Origin: Oscillospiraceae bacterium | GTDB lineage: Bacteria > Bacillota > Clostridia > Oscillospirales > Acutalibacteraceae | Reading direction: 5' to 3' | DNA: 64,000 bases | Assembly (NCBI GenBank): GCA_022650485.1 | Contig: JALCPP010000003.1 | Coordinates: 1-64,000, forward strand | Shown here: in pieces, positions 10,770 to 19,815 of the stretch | Position numbering within the stretch: the first letter of the stretch is position 1 | Layout of the letters: every line of letters starts with the position of its first letter | Notes under the pieces: model-generated | The model's database searches: none | What the model saw: the letters and a program-made list of their open reading frames with translations, nothing else | What the model was told of the DNA's origin: nothing | Made by a program: the position numbers and the translations under genes

Positions 10770-11945
10770 ATGTTAAACGGGGAAAAAAAAATAGCAAGAC
10801 CATTTCGCTGGGCAATGGTAGGGGGTGGCCGAACAGGTAATGTGGGGTATAAGCACCGCCTTGGTGCTCTTCGTGACAATACCGCGTTCCGGCTGGTCGC
10901 GGGTGCTTTTGACATTGACCCTGCACGCGGAAAAGATTTTGGTGTCAATCTTGGTGTAGCACCGGAGCGCTGCTATCCGGATTACAAGACAATGTTTGCG
11001 GAAGAGGCAAAACGGGAGGATGGTATCGAGGTTGTTTCCATTGCGACTCCCAATGCGACGCACTTTGAAATCTGTAAGGCGGCGCTGAATGCCGGACTGC
11101 ATGTTATCTGTGAAAAACCTTTGTTCTTCGAAATAGCTCAGGGCGAGGAAATTAAGGCTTTAGCTGCGAAAAAAGGGAAAATCGTCGGAGTGACCTATGG
11201 ATTTTCTGGCAGCCAGTTGTTGTTGCAGATGCGTCAGATGGTCCAAAACGGAGATCTGGGCGATATTCATATGATTGAGCTGCAGTATACCCATGGCTTT
11301 GCCTGCGATGAAATGGGTGACAAAGTGAGTGAAGGGCAGAAATGGCGCGTGAATCCGAAAATTGCCGGCCCATCTTTTGTCCTCGGCGATCTTTCCACGC
11401 ATACTTACTATATGTCTCGGCTGATTTGCCCGGATTTAAAACTGAAGCAGGTACTGTGTGACCGCCAGAGTTTTGTCAAAAGCCGCGCTCCGTTGGAGGA
11501 TAACGCTTATGTAATGATGCATTATGAAAACGGTGTGGTAGGCAGAATGTGGGCTTCAGCTGTCAATGCGGGATGTATGAACGGGCATCGTATCCGTATT
11601 ATCGGTTCGAAAGCAAGCGTTGAATTTAGTGACAATCAACCCAATGAGCTGCTTTATGAGGTTCAGGGTAAGCCCATTCAGAAAATGATCCGCTCTATGC
11701 CGTACCTCTATGACGAATGCAACGCAGATGAGCGCTTAGGGGCACTTCATGCGGAAGGACTTCCGGAGTCGTGGGCCAATATTTACTTGAAATTCGCGAT
11801 CGCAATGGATGCGAAAAATCGCGGCGATGAGGCTACCCTCAAAAATTTGGTCTATCCTGACATCAATGCAGGGGTTGAGGGTGTCCGGTGGGTAACTCGA
11901 TGTGTAGAATCCGCCGACAAAGGCGGCGTGTGGGTCGATTTTTAA
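10770..11945 (+). CDS. Gfo/Idh/MocA-family oxidoreductase
   Basis: 391 aa. An N-terminal Rossmann domain has the nucleotide loop GGGRTGNVGYKH, and the conserved EKPLFF motif lies near residue 125. The C-terminal domain is the usual alpha/beta substrate-binding fold. ATG 10770 follows GGGAGGAAAAG; an upstream in-frame ATG at 10728 lacks such a site. Members of this family in inositol clusters oxidise or reduce inositol stereoisomers or inososes. It is followed after 21 bp by a TIM-barrel epimerase, a pairing often seen for sugar-acid or keto-sugar conversion. Substrate unknown; NAD(P) dependence is inferred from the family. Confidence 0.88.
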   Translation: MLNGEKKIARPFRWAMVGGGRTGNVGYKHRLGALRDNTAFRLVAGAFDIDPARGKDFGVNLGVAPERCYPDYKTMFAEEAKREDGIEVVSIATPNATHFEICKAALNAGLHVICEKPLFFEIAQGEEIKALAAKKGKIVGVTYGFSGSQLLLQMRQMVQNGDLGDIHMIELQYTHGFACDEMGDKVSEGQKWRVNPKIAGPSFVLGDLSTHTYYMSRLICPDLKLKQVLCDRQSFVKSRAPLEDNAYVMMHYENGVVGRMWASAVNAGCMNGHRIRIIGSKASVEFSDNQPNELLYEVQGKPIQKMIRSMPYLYDECNADERLGALHAEGLPESWANIYLKFAIAMDAKNRGDEATLKNLVYPDINAGVEGVRWVTRCVESADKGGVWVDF

Positions 11946-11966
11946 AAAAAGAATAGGAGGAGAAAC

Positions 11967-12908
11967 ATGCAATTATCTATTTGTACCGATGTATTCGGTG
12001 ATCTCACTTTTACGGAGATGCTCGACAAGGTAAAGTCCCTTGGTATTAACGCGGTGGAAATGACCGCAGGCGGATGGGGTGGCTGCAAACATGTGAATAC
12101 CGCTGAACTGCTGGCGGATGGAAGCAAGCTTCGCGCCTTTAAATCCGAACTTGACAGCCGCGGGATGAAAATTGCGGCGCTCAACACGTCAGGCAATCCG
12201 CTGTGCCCCGGTGAAATGGGTGCACTGCATACGAAAAGTACATATGACTGTGCGGTTCTTGCGGGTAAATTGGGTGTAAAAAAATTGGTTATGATGAGTG
12301 GTTTGCCGGCAGGCGCACCCGGTGACAAAACGCCCAACTGGATTACCTCCACGGTTTCATGGCCGGATTATATGGTCGAAACGGTGCGGTATGAGTGGGA
12401 AGATGTTGCTATTCCGTGGTGGAAAAAGTTTGTGAAGCACTGCAAGGAAAATGGGATTGAACAGATTGCCATAGAAGAATTTCCCTGCCAGTTGGTTTAC
12501 AATCCCGATACACTGTGGCGGCTTCGTAACGCGGTTGATCCAATGATTGGAATGAATCTTGACCCGTCCCATTTGATGGTTATGGGTGCGGACCCGATTG
12601 CTTCCGCTCGTGCGTTGAAAGGTGCCATCTATCATATCCACGGTAAGGATGCGCGTATTGAACGGGGATTAGCGGACATTAATGGATTGCCGGAGCCCAG
12701 ACCGGTTACTGATTCTGAGAACCGTACTTGGAACTATGTGGCGGTTGGATGCGGCCGGGATCAGCAGTGGTGGAAAGAATTTTTCTCTGTCTGCCATATG
12801 ATGGGTTACGACGGCTATGTATCCCTTGAAATGGAAGATTTAACCATGTCTGTGGAAGCCGGGGTTAAGACGTCGATTGACGTGCTGAAACAAACAATTA
12901 GCCAATAG
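11967..12908 (+). CDS. Sugar phosphate isomerase/epimerase family protein (TIM barrel)
   Basis: 313 aa AP_endonuc_2/xylose-isomerase-like TIM barrel. Likely metal ligands are in AIEEFPCQL (Glu), MNLDPSHLM (Asp/His), IYHIHGKDA (His) and the C-terminal VSLEMED (Glu). The ribosome site AATAGGAGGAG precedes ATG. It is partnered with the upstream Gfo/Idh/MocA oxidoreductase. It does not resemble the IolE proteins I know in its N-terminal half, yet it or IolH might supply the missing inosose dehydratase step. Exact reaction unknown. Confidence 0.85.
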   Translation: MQLSICTDVFGDLTFTEMLDKVKSLGINAVEMTAGGWGGCKHVNTAELLADGSKLRAFKSELDSRGMKIAALNTSGNPLCPGEMGALHTKSTYDCAVLAGKLGVKKLVMMSGLPAGAPGDKTPNWITSTVSWPDYMVETVRYEWEDVAIPWWKKFVKHCKENGIEQIAIEEFPCQLVYNPDTLWRLRNAVDPMIGMNLDPSHLMVMGADPIASARALKGAIYHIHGKDARIERGLADINGLPEPRPVTDSENRTWNYVAVGCGRDQQWWKEFFSVCHMMGYDGYVSLEMEDLTMSVEAGVKTSIDVLKQTISQ

Positions 12909-12927
12909 TATCACTTCCTTCATTTAG

Positions 12928-12958
12928 GTGGAAAGCTCAACATATAAGAGCTTTCCAC
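12928..12958 (+). promoter_or_regulatory. Intercistronic hairpin in the iol operon
   Basis: 11-bp perfect stem GTGGAAAGCTC / GAGCTTTCCAC with a 9-nt loop and no T-run. It is more likely an mRNA-stabilising or processing stem-loop than a terminator. It sits in the 99-bp gap before iolG. Confidence 0.6.
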
Positions 12959-13007
12959 TGAAGTTTAAACATGAGAATGTTCAGCAGATTATTAGGAGGG
13001 AAATTAA

Positions 13008-14021
13008 ATGGCTGAAGAATTAAGAATCGGTGTCGTGGGGACAGGAGCGATCGGGCGGACTCATATTGAACGCATTAACACCAAATTACAGGGCGGCCGG
13101 GTAGTGGCTGTGTCCGATATCAATGCAGACTTTGCAAAGAAAATCGCAGATCAATATGGATGCAAGTTTTTTGCCGACGGTGAGGAAATGATTCAGTCCC
13201 CGGATGTCGATGCAATTATCGTTACCACGATTGATGCTTATCACGAGCAATATGTTACCGCTGCCATTAAAGCGGGCAAGTATGTATTCTGTGAAAAGCC
13301 TCTTGCTGCGGAGCAGTCCGGCTGCAAGAGAATTGTGGAAGCCGAAATAGCAGGCGGAAAACAGCTGGTTCAAGTCGGATTTATGAGAAGATATGACCCC
13401 GGATACCGTCAGCTTAGAAAGCTTGTTGAAAAACATACTTACGGAGAACCGCTTATGCTGCATTGTGCGCACAGAAACTATGAAGTGGATGAAACCTATG
13501 ACACCCCAATGGCTGTGGAAAATTCCATGATTCATGAAATTGATGTGCTGAGATGGCTCCTGGGGGAGGATTATGCAACTGCCGAAGTTGTTTTCCCAAA
13601 AAAAACAAAGTATGCACATAAAAATCTGCAGGACCCGCAGATTATGATACTGACTACAAAATCCGGTGTCAGAATTGACGTGGAGGCATTTGTAAATTGC
13701 CACTATGGTTATGACATTAAATGTGAGGTGTGCTGCGAAGAAGGTATTTTAAATTTGCCGGAGCCTTCCAATGCGATGGTACGCTCCAATGCATCCCGCA
13801 TTACCCCGATTTGCCGTGATTGGTCGGAACGTTTTGTGGAGGCGTATAATGTGGAGATTCAGGAATGGATTAACGCTTCCAAGGAAGGCCGCGTGGACGG
13901 ACCGACGGCTTGGGACGGTTATGTTGCTTCCATTACCGCGGCAGCTGCTTCTAAGGCCCGCGATACACAGTCTGTTGTAAAAATCGACATGGACAAACAA
14001 CCGAATTTCTACCAAAAATAA
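13008..14021 (+). CDS. iolG: Inositol 2-dehydrogenase
   Basis: 337 aa, normal for IolG. It oxidises myo-inositol to scyllo-inosose with NAD+, the first step of the pathway. The Rossmann loop GVVGTGAIGRTH is near residue 8, EKPLA is near 96, and the catalytic helix MIHEIDVLRWLLGE (with the conserved His and Asp) is near 177. A strong ribosome site AGGAGGG precedes ATG. It sits between the epimerase and iolH. Confidence 0.92.
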   Translation: MAEELRIGVVGTGAIGRTHIERINTKLQGGRVVAVSDINADFAKKIADQYGCKFFADGEEMIQSPDVDAIIVTTIDAYHEQYVTAAIKAGKYVFCEKPLAAEQSGCKRIVEAEIAGGKQLVQVGFMRRYDPGYRQLRKLVEKHTYGEPLMLHCAHRNYEVDETYDTPMAVENSMIHEIDVLRWLLGEDYATAEVVFPKKTKYAHKNLQDPQIMILTTKSGVRIDVEAFVNCHYGYDIKCEVCCEEGILNLPEPSNAMVRSNASRITPICRDWSERFVEAYNVEIQEWINASKEGRVDGPTAWDGYVASITAAAASKARDTQSVVKIDMDKQPNFYQK

Positions 14022-14163
14022 AATGACTTAGCCCGGATAATCAATTCGCATCAAGACGTTGATTTACTTTATGAGATCAGACTTTGCATGATCTATCATT
14101 TGTGAACTGCTTGTGAAAGCTGCCAAACTTTATCAGGCAGTTCTTAAGAAAGGGGCAATCGTT

Positions 14164-15051
14164 TTGAAAATTGCATTTGACGTGGACGTACTGGCAAAGA
14201 ATATGGGTATTAGCGACATGGTTCATCATGTGGCGGATTGGGGCTACAAATATATTGAGCAGTCTCCGCATCCGCGCATCAATCCGTTCTATAAGCATCC
14301 CTTATTTTCTAAAGATTGCGAGAACGAATACCGCAAGGCATTACGGGAGACCGGGGTCGAAATTTCTTCCTTTATCTGCGTTTATCGCTGGTCTGGTCCC
14401 ACCGAGGAGCAGCGTAAGATGGCGGTTGCAAATTGGAAAAAGATTGTTCAAATTGCGGTTAATATGGGCGTGCAGGTTATCAATACGGAATTATCCGGGG
14501 ACCCGAATCAGCAGGAATTGTGCAATGGAATGTGGTTCCGTTCCATGGATGAATTACTTCCCTTGTTTGAAAAAGAAAATATTCGTGTCGAGATTCAGTC
14601 CCATCCCTATGATTTCTGTGAACTGAATGACGAAGCCTGTGATCTGGTTAAATCTTACCGCAGTGATAATCTGAAATATGTGTACTCTTCGCCGCATGGA
14701 TTTTTCTATGACCAAGGCAAAGGCGATGTTCGCCATATGCTTCAATATGCGGGGGACGATTTGTCGCATGTTTTGTTTGCGGATACCAGAAACCAGACCT
14801 TAGACTGCCGTTATATTCTGAATCCTCCGGGAGTGGATGCCACCATCCATCAGCATGTTGGTTTGGGCGAGGGTGACGTGGACTTTAAAGGGATTTTTGA
14901 AACGCTGAGGAAAATGGATTTTGCGCATAGAACATTCCCGGTCGGCGGGGAATCTATTGCTTGTGTCTCTCTCTTTGGCTATCCGGAAAAAATGGCAAAG
15001 CAGGCCCCTGAAACCCGTGAGCGGATCGAAAAGGAATTGCTCGGTAAATAA
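14164..15051 (+). CDS. iolH: IolH-like TIM-barrel protein of inositol catabolism
   Basis: 295 aa from a TTG start at 14164, chosen because AAGAAAGGGG precedes it and the resulting N-terminus (KIAFDVDVLA) matches the family. Recognisable IolH features are the FYKHP segment, YRWSGP near residue 76, SHPYDF near 141, and HQHVGLGEGDVDFKGIF near 236. These are metal-ligand and substrate motifs of the sugar isomerase TIM barrel. IolH is conserved in iol operons but its exact reaction is not settled. It directly precedes iolB. Confidence 0.86.
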   Translation: MKIAFDVDVLAKNMGISDMVHHVADWGYKYIEQSPHPRINPFYKHPLFSKDCENEYRKALRETGVEISSFICVYRWSGPTEEQRKMAVANWKKIVQIAVNMGVQVINTELSGDPNQQELCNGMWFRSMDELLPLFEKENIRVEIQSHPYDFCELNDEACDLVKSYRSDNLKYVYSSPHGFFYDQGKGDVRHMLQYAGDDLSHVLFADTRNQTLDCRYILNPPGVDATIHQHVGLGEGDVDFKGIFETLRKMDFAHRTFPVGGESIACVSLFGYPEKMAKQAPETRERIEKELLGK

Positions 15052-15112
15052 AGACCCCCTGTTACTGTGACTTTAAATTTCCGGACGATTCACTTTTGGT
15101 AGGAGGATTTAT

Positions 15113-15889
15113 ATGGATAATATTTTTGGCTATCCGGAATTTGACCGGAGTGGAAAAAAGATTTTAACCAGGACGGAAGGGCCTTTTGCGGATACCATGA
15201 TGAATATCACGTCTTATCGTATGGAAAAAGGCGAATCGATTTCTCTTTACTCTGACTCCGAGGAAAGTGCGGCGTTGCTGATTCAAGGTGACGTGGTGTT
15301 TACCTGGCCGGATGGAAGCGCATTGGCATCCCGTGAAAATTTTCTGGAACAAGGGGCGTTTTGTCTGCATGTTGCCAAAGGTGTGAAGGCAACGGTCACG
15401 GCCATCAGCCAAAGTGAAGTCCTTGTCCAGAAAACGGAAAATGACAAGGAATTTGAATGTAAACTTTATACGCCCCAGAATTGTGTGGAAGAAACATTCG
15501 GACAGAGCCAGTTTGACGGAAAGGCTCAGCGCACGGTTCGCACTTTTTTCGACTACCATACGGCACCGTATTCCAATATGGTGATGGGGGAGATTATCGT
15601 TCCTCAGGGCGGTTGGTCCAGCTATCCGCCGCATCAGCATCCGCAGCCGGAAGTCTACTATTACCGCTTTCACAAGCCCCAGGGTTTTGGTGCTTGCTTC
15701 ATTGGGGACGAGGTCAGAAAAATTAAAGACGGCAGTTTTTGCGCGGTTCCGGGCGGATTGACTCATCCGCAGGTAAATGCTCCTGGTTATCCCATGTACT
15801 ATGTATGGATGATCAGACATTTTGACGGGAATCCATGGACGGACCGAATCTTTGATCCTGAGCATGCCTGGCTGCTTCAGGAACCGTAA
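15113..15889 (+). CDS. iolB: 5-deoxy-glucuronate isomerase
   Basis: 258 aa, close to the usual ~270. It is a bicupin of the KduI/IolB family that converts 5-deoxy-glucuronate to 2-deoxy-5-keto-gluconate, the IolC substrate. The metal site is visible as PPHQHPQPEVYYYRF near residue 172, with a later histidine in GGLTHPQV. The ribosome site is TAGGAGG before ATG. It is the last catabolic gene before the transporter block. Confidence 0.93.
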   Translation: MDNIFGYPEFDRSGKKILTRTEGPFADTMMNITSYRMEKGESISLYSDSEESAALLIQGDVVFTWPDGSALASRENFLEQGAFCLHVAKGVKATVTAISQSEVLVQKTENDKEFECKLYTPQNCVEETFGQSQFDGKAQRTVRTFFDYHTAPYSNMVMGEIIVPQGGWSSYPPHQHPQPEVYYYRFHKPQGFGACFIGDEVRKIKDGSFCAVPGGLTHPQVNAPGYPMYYVWMIRHFDGNPWTDRIFDPEHAWLLQEP

Positions 15890-16175
15890 TCTGCAGCGGT
15901 GGGTTTCCATCATAATATGGTTGTTCGTTTGGCCCAACATTAAAAAATGGTCAAATCACAAGAAAGACTGCGGCCATTCGGTTTTTCAGGATATGTCCTG
16001 CTTCAGCAGCTGCATTTGGCGTACGGCGTTGCCATGAAAAAGCGTTTCATTCCGTGTGACTTTGGGCTGCCCAAATCCGATGCCTTTGATGTTGCACATT
16101 GTCCTTTTTAATGTCAAAGCCTGTGTGCAGGAAAATGATTATGACTTAGGTGACGAGCATCTATGGACGCTATTT

Positions 16176-16190
16176 TAACAAACTTTGTTA
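16176..16190. promoter_or_regulatory. Palindromic operator candidate, copy 1
   Basis: TAACAAACTTTGTTA is a perfect 7-1-7 palindrome. A second copy with the central base changed lies 257 bp downstream. With flanking bases, the two copies form a 17-nt inverted pair. Such paired palindromes typically bind LacI- or other HTH-type dimers, possibly with DNA looping. The binding protein is unknown. Confidence 0.55.
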
Positions 16191-16432
16191 TCGCTTTTAT
16201 CGATTCATGGAGAAGGGTTTTTGATTGATTCCCTTCTCAGTTATTAAAATCTTTTTTGGAATACCGTGCTTTATAGTTCTTTGAACACTGCTTTATGAAA
16301 AGCGGAACGGTATTGTATTTGGAAACGGAAGAATGCAATTCTGTTTTTAAAAGTCGAGAAACGAATGCAAGTTACGAATTTATGTTTGCTGTAAGACGTA
16401 ACAAGATATGGGAAAGAAGGAATGCCATGTGA

Positions 16433-16447
16433 TAACAAAGTTTGTTA
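16433..16447. promoter_or_regulatory. Palindromic operator candidate, copy 2
   Basis: TAACAAAGTTTGTTA, the same palindrome as at 16176 apart from the central base. It lies about 220 bp upstream of the first transporter gene, where a regulator of sugar uptake would bind. Confidence 0.55.
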
Positions 16448-16667
16448 GAATGAAGATGCAAAAATGGAATTCTTCTTAGGCACAGACTGGTATGTGGCAG
16501 ATTTCTAAAAGCGTTGCATTGCAGTTTCAATTTGATAGATATGATGAATGAAGCTGTATCGTGTCCGGCAATCTGGTGGTTGCTATGTGGAGGGCTTTGC
16601 GGCCTTGTGCAGAGGATAGTGGGCGTGAAGCGCATATACCATAAAAAGTTGAGTTGAGGTGGAGAAG

Positions 16668-17624
16668 TTGCGAGCGATTAATAAAATGGGCGTATTTCTA
16701 AAAAATCAGGTAATCGTGCTTGCTATGTGCATGATTTTCATCTTGTTTTCTTTGCTGTCAAGCTCCTTCTGTCAGTTTAATAATGCCATGCTGATCTTAC
16801 GCCAAGTGGCAACATTCGGTGTGATGGGATGCGGCATGACCCTTGTTATCATCGGCGGGAACTTTGACTTGTCGGTCGGATCTCTTGTTTCATTATGCTG
16901 TGTGGTCTGCGTTGGTCTGGTTAATGTACTTGGGCCTCTTCCGGCCATGCTGATCGTACTGGCGGTCGGCGCCGTTTCTGGATTGGTTTCCGGATTCCTG
17001 GTTGGTTATTTAAAGCTGAATTCCATGATCGTCACATTGGGCATGATGAGTGTCCTGCAGGCCCTGACACTGATTGTTTCCAACGGAAAATATATTCCGC
17101 TTCGGCGCGTTTCATGGTTTACGGCGCTGGGCCAGGGAAGCATTGGGGTTCTTCCAATTTCGACTATTATCATGGTTGTTGTTATTGTTGTTTTTGCCAC
17201 CGCGCTAAAACGGACAGTGTTCGGGCATCATGTGCTGGCGGTCGGCAGTAATGCGGAAACCTGTCGTTACAGTGGCATCAATGACAAACGGGTTATTCTT
17301 GAAACTTTCGTGCTGTCCGGTATTTCCGCAGCGATTGGTGCGATCCTTCTGGCTTCCAGAGACGGCGCCGCACAAAATAACATGGGCATGGGCTTTGAGT
17401 TTGACGTAATTACAGGTGTTATTTTGGGAGGAACCAATTTGATGGGCGGCAGCGGCAATGTGTATAAGACTTTTGTCGGCATGCTGATTGTTGCAATCCT
17501 AAAGAATGGCTTTGTCGTCATCGGCTTGCCTTACTATTCACAGTGGATCGCTCAGTGCTTCATTATGATTGTAGCCGTCTGGTGCGCCAATAGGGCTATT
17601 CAAAGGAAAGGTGAAATAGAGTGA
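16668..17624 (+). CDS. Sugar ABC transporter permease (RbsC-type), first of two
   Basis: About 318 aa with eight or more hydrophobic segments. It belongs to the BPD_transp_2 family of CUT2 carbohydrate importers. The hallmark GGNFDLSVGSLVSL is near residue 62, and the cytoplasmic loop interacting with the ATPase lies around residues 190-225. I favour the TTG at 16668, placed 5 bases after AGGTGG; GTG at 16659 overlaps that site. It overlaps the next permease gene by 4 bp. The location just after iol genes suggests inositol or a related polyol as the substrate, by inference. Confidence 0.88.
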   Translation: MRAINKMGVFLKNQVIVLAMCMIFILFSLLSSSFCQFNNAMLILRQVATFGVMGCGMTLVIIGGNFDLSVGSLVSLCCVVCVGLVNVLGPLPAMLIVLAVGAVSGLVSGFLVGYLKLNSMIVTLGMMSVLQALTLIVSNGKYIPLRRVSWFTALGQGSIGVLPISTIIMVVVIVVFATALKRTVFGHHVLAVGSNAETCRYSGINDKRVILETFVLSGISAAIGAILLASRDGAAQNNMGMGFEFDVITGVILGGTNLMGGSGNVYKTFVGMLIVAILKNGFVVIGLPYYSQWIAQCFIMIVAVWCANRAIQRKGEIE

Positions 17625-18586
17625 ACCGTACATATATCAATAAAATCCGATCTTTTATGGCGACTAACACGGTTGTCCCGATTTTGATTATCTGTTTTCT
17701 TGGCGCATCTATTTTTGTAGACACTTTTTTCAGCATGAGTAATGTTTTGAATCTTCTGAATCAAAATGCGATGAAGGGGATTATGGCAATTGGTATGACT
17801 TTCGTCATTATTAACGGTTACTTCGATATGTCGATCGTAACGCTGATGAGTTTAACGGCCGCACTTTCCAGTGGGCTTCAGCCAAGCCTTGGCACTGGGC
17901 TTGCCATCGTAGTCGCGTTGCTGGTTGGTACTGCGGTTGGGGCAATCAACGGCTTCCTTGTAACCAAGGCCCGGATTAACGCGTTTGTCGCTACGCTTGC
18001 CATGATGCTCGGCTGCCGCGGTGCTTCTTATATTTACAGCGGTGAAAAAACCATTATACCGAAATCCGAAGGGTTTCTGGCATTTGGCTCCGGCACGGTG
18101 CTTGGAGTTTCGTATATTTCGATTCTGTTTATCCTTCTGCTGTTCGTTGCCCATTTTGTTTTGCGATACACAAAACACGGGCGCAATACCTATGCGGTTG
18201 GAGGCAATGCGCGTTCTGCCTTTAACGCAGGCATTGACTGTGATAAGACTACCTTTATCAATTTTGTGATCTGCGGGTTTACCGGCGGGCTTGGCGGCGT
18301 TCTTTATGCAGCATTCTTGGGCGCGGCATCGCCTAGTGTCGGCTGGCCTGATTTGCACATGATGGTGATTGCTGCCGTTGTGGTTGGTGGATGCAGTCTG
18401 TTGGGCGGAATTGGAAATGTATGGTATTCTCTGGGCGGTGTGATTATTCTTGGAATGATCAGCAATGTGCTGAATCTGCTCAATGTTCAGGCATATATTT
18501 CTACTCTCTGCACCGGTCTGATTATCATTGTCGTGCTTTATGTCGACCGGGTTATGCACATGAACCGGAAGCGGAAAAAAACGTAA
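17621..18586 (+). CDS. Sugar ABC transporter permease (RbsC-type), second of two
   Basis: 321 aa, GTG start overlapping the previous stop (GTGA). Same family and topology as its neighbour, with NGYFDMSIVTLMSL near residue 66 in place of the GGNFDLSVG form. The two proteins have diverged, so they probably form a heterodimeric membrane pore. They are not a fresh duplication. Confidence 0.9.
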   Translation: MNRTYINKIRSFMATNTVVPILIICFLGASIFVDTFFSMSNVLNLLNQNAMKGIMAIGMTFVIINGYFDMSIVTLMSLTAALSSGLQPSLGTGLAIVVALLVGTAVGAINGFLVTKARINAFVATLAMMLGCRGASYIYSGEKTIIPKSEGFLAFGSGTVLGVSYISILFILLLFVAHFVLRYTKHGRNTYAVGGNARSAFNAGIDCDKTTFINFVICGFTGGLGGVLYAAFLGAASPSVGWPDLHMMVIAAVVVGGCSLLGGIGNVWYSLGGVIILGMISNVLNLLNVQAYISTLCTGLIIIVVLYVDRVMHMNRKRKKT

Positions 18587-18598
18587 TTTCGTGGTTTA

Positions 18599-18704
18599 CA
18601 GGCAAGAACAGCCAGCACACTGGGTTCGAATGACTCCCGTAAGCTCGTTTGGGAAAGGGGGATTCGTAATAAGTGCACAAACATAGGCGGCTGATTCTTG
18701 CCTG
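18599..18704 (+). promoter_or_regulatory. Structured intercistronic RNA element of unknown class
   Basis: A 10-bp perfect stem CAGGCAAGAA (18599-18608) / TTCTTGCCTG (18695-18704) continues, after a small internal mismatch, with AGCC (18610-18613) / GGCT (18689-18692). Inside, GAAT..TCCC can pair with GGGGGATTC. It fills the gap between the second permease and the binding-protein gene and is not followed by a T-run at its base. I do not recognise a known riboswitch. Roles could include mRNA processing that raises binding-protein expression. Confidence 0.45.
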
Positions 18705-18759
18705 GTAAAAATTAAATTCTGACAGGCAAAAAAAATTATTTTATTAAGGAGGAACTGCT

Positions 18760-19791
18760 ATGAAAAAGCAAATACTGGCAATCATTTGCGCATCGGTCCT
18801 TACTTTTAGCCTTACGGCATGCGGTGGTCAGGACGGTTCCAGTTCCGCTGCCCCCACGGGCGCAAGTTCGAAAACGGAGGCCCCCAGCACTGCGGAGAAC
18901 GAATCAAAAAGCGACTCCAAGAAACCGAAAATTGGCTTTGTGTTCAATGATGTTTCCGGCGATACTTATATGACAACCTATTATTCCACTGCACAGTCAT
19001 ATGCGGAGTCGCTCGGTATTGAACTGTTGGCTCTTGATTCACAGAATGATATGACGAAGCAAGCCAACCAGGTCAGAGACCTTATTACTAAGAAAGTGGA
19101 TACTCTTATCATATGGCCTTGTAACTCAGAGGGCGGCGTAGCTTCCGCTAAACTGGCCAAAGAGGCTAATATCCCGGTCATGACCGCAAACACGCCGATC
19201 GATAAGAGCGGCGAGGAATATCTGACATGCCATGTAGGCCCCTCCAATGTGCGTGAGGGTGAAGAAACCACGAAACAGATGATCGAGGATCTTGGCGGCA
19301 AGGGTAAGTTCCTGTATATTGATGGGAAACCCGGCTATTCGACCAGCACACAGCGCCAGGAAGGTGTTAAGAATGCAATCGAGGGCACAGATGTTGAACT
19401 CTTAGAATCCCAGACCGGTCAATCTTCGCGTGATAAATCCCAGCAGGTCATGGAAAACTTTTTAATTAAATATCCAGAAGGATCTGTTGACGCTGTTATG
19501 TGCTTTGACGACAACGAAGCAATTGGTGCGATTAATGCTTTGAAGGCCGCTAAGCGCACAGACGTGAAGGTTTATGCCGTAGCCTGCGGCGATTATAACA
19601 CCCTCAGCTACATTGAAGATGGTACTTTGGCAGGAACCGCGTTGCAGTCGCCGATTACCGATGCGAAGACGACAATGGATTTCGCGCTTAAAGTTGCCAA
19701 GGGCGAAAAGATTGATACTTTTGAAAACAGTATTGAAACACCTGTCGCAACTCCGAGTAACCTCAAATCGCTGAATGTTGAAAAATGGTAA
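18760..19791 (+). CDS. Sugar ABC transporter substrate-binding lipoprotein (RbsB-type)
   Basis: 343 aa. Lipoprotein signal peptide with lipobox LTAC and Cys near residue 21, then a Ser/Ala/Thr-rich linker to about residue 58. The periplasmic-binding-protein type 1 fold of the ribose/galactose/inositol class starts at KIGFVFNDVSGDTYM. It would capture sugar or polyol outside the membrane and deliver it to the two permeases. The ribosome site AAGGAGG is ideal. Substrate specificity cannot be read from sequence; inositol is the contextual guess. Confidence 0.92.
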   Translation: MKKQILAIICASVLTFSLTACGGQDGSSSAAPTGASSKTEAPSTAENESKSDSKKPKIGFVFNDVSGDTYMTTYYSTAQSYAESLGIELLALDSQNDMTKQANQVRDLITKKVDTLIIWPCNSEGGVASAKLAKEANIPVMTANTPIDKSGEEYLTCHVGPSNVREGEETTKQMIEDLGGKGKFLYIDGKPGYSTSTQRQEGVKNAIEGTDVELLESQTGQSSRDKSQQVMENFLIKYPEGSVDAVMCFDDNEAIGAINALKAAKRTDVKVYAVACGDYNTLSYIEDGTLAGTALQSPITDAKTTMDFALKVAKGEKIDTFENSIETPVATPSNLKSLNVEKW

Positions 19792-19815
19792 ATTAAGTCT
19801 TTGCCAGGCTTTGTT

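Larger units (their letters stand above)
15890..16667. other. Intergenic region between iolB and the ABC transporter
   Basis: No gene supported in about 770 bp. It contains a hairpin GAGAAGGG/CCCTTCTC (16210-16238) that may end the iol transcript, and an outer inverted repeat AATACCGT/ACGGTATT around 16259-16316. It also holds two copies of a 15-bp palindrome (listed separately). Short open frames on both strands show no recognisable domain. Confidence 0.5.

Noticed and set aside
11967-12908. Calling the TIM-barrel protein IolE
   Set aside because: Its N-terminal half and motifs differ from IolE proteins I know; only the general fold is shared, so a specific name is not justified.
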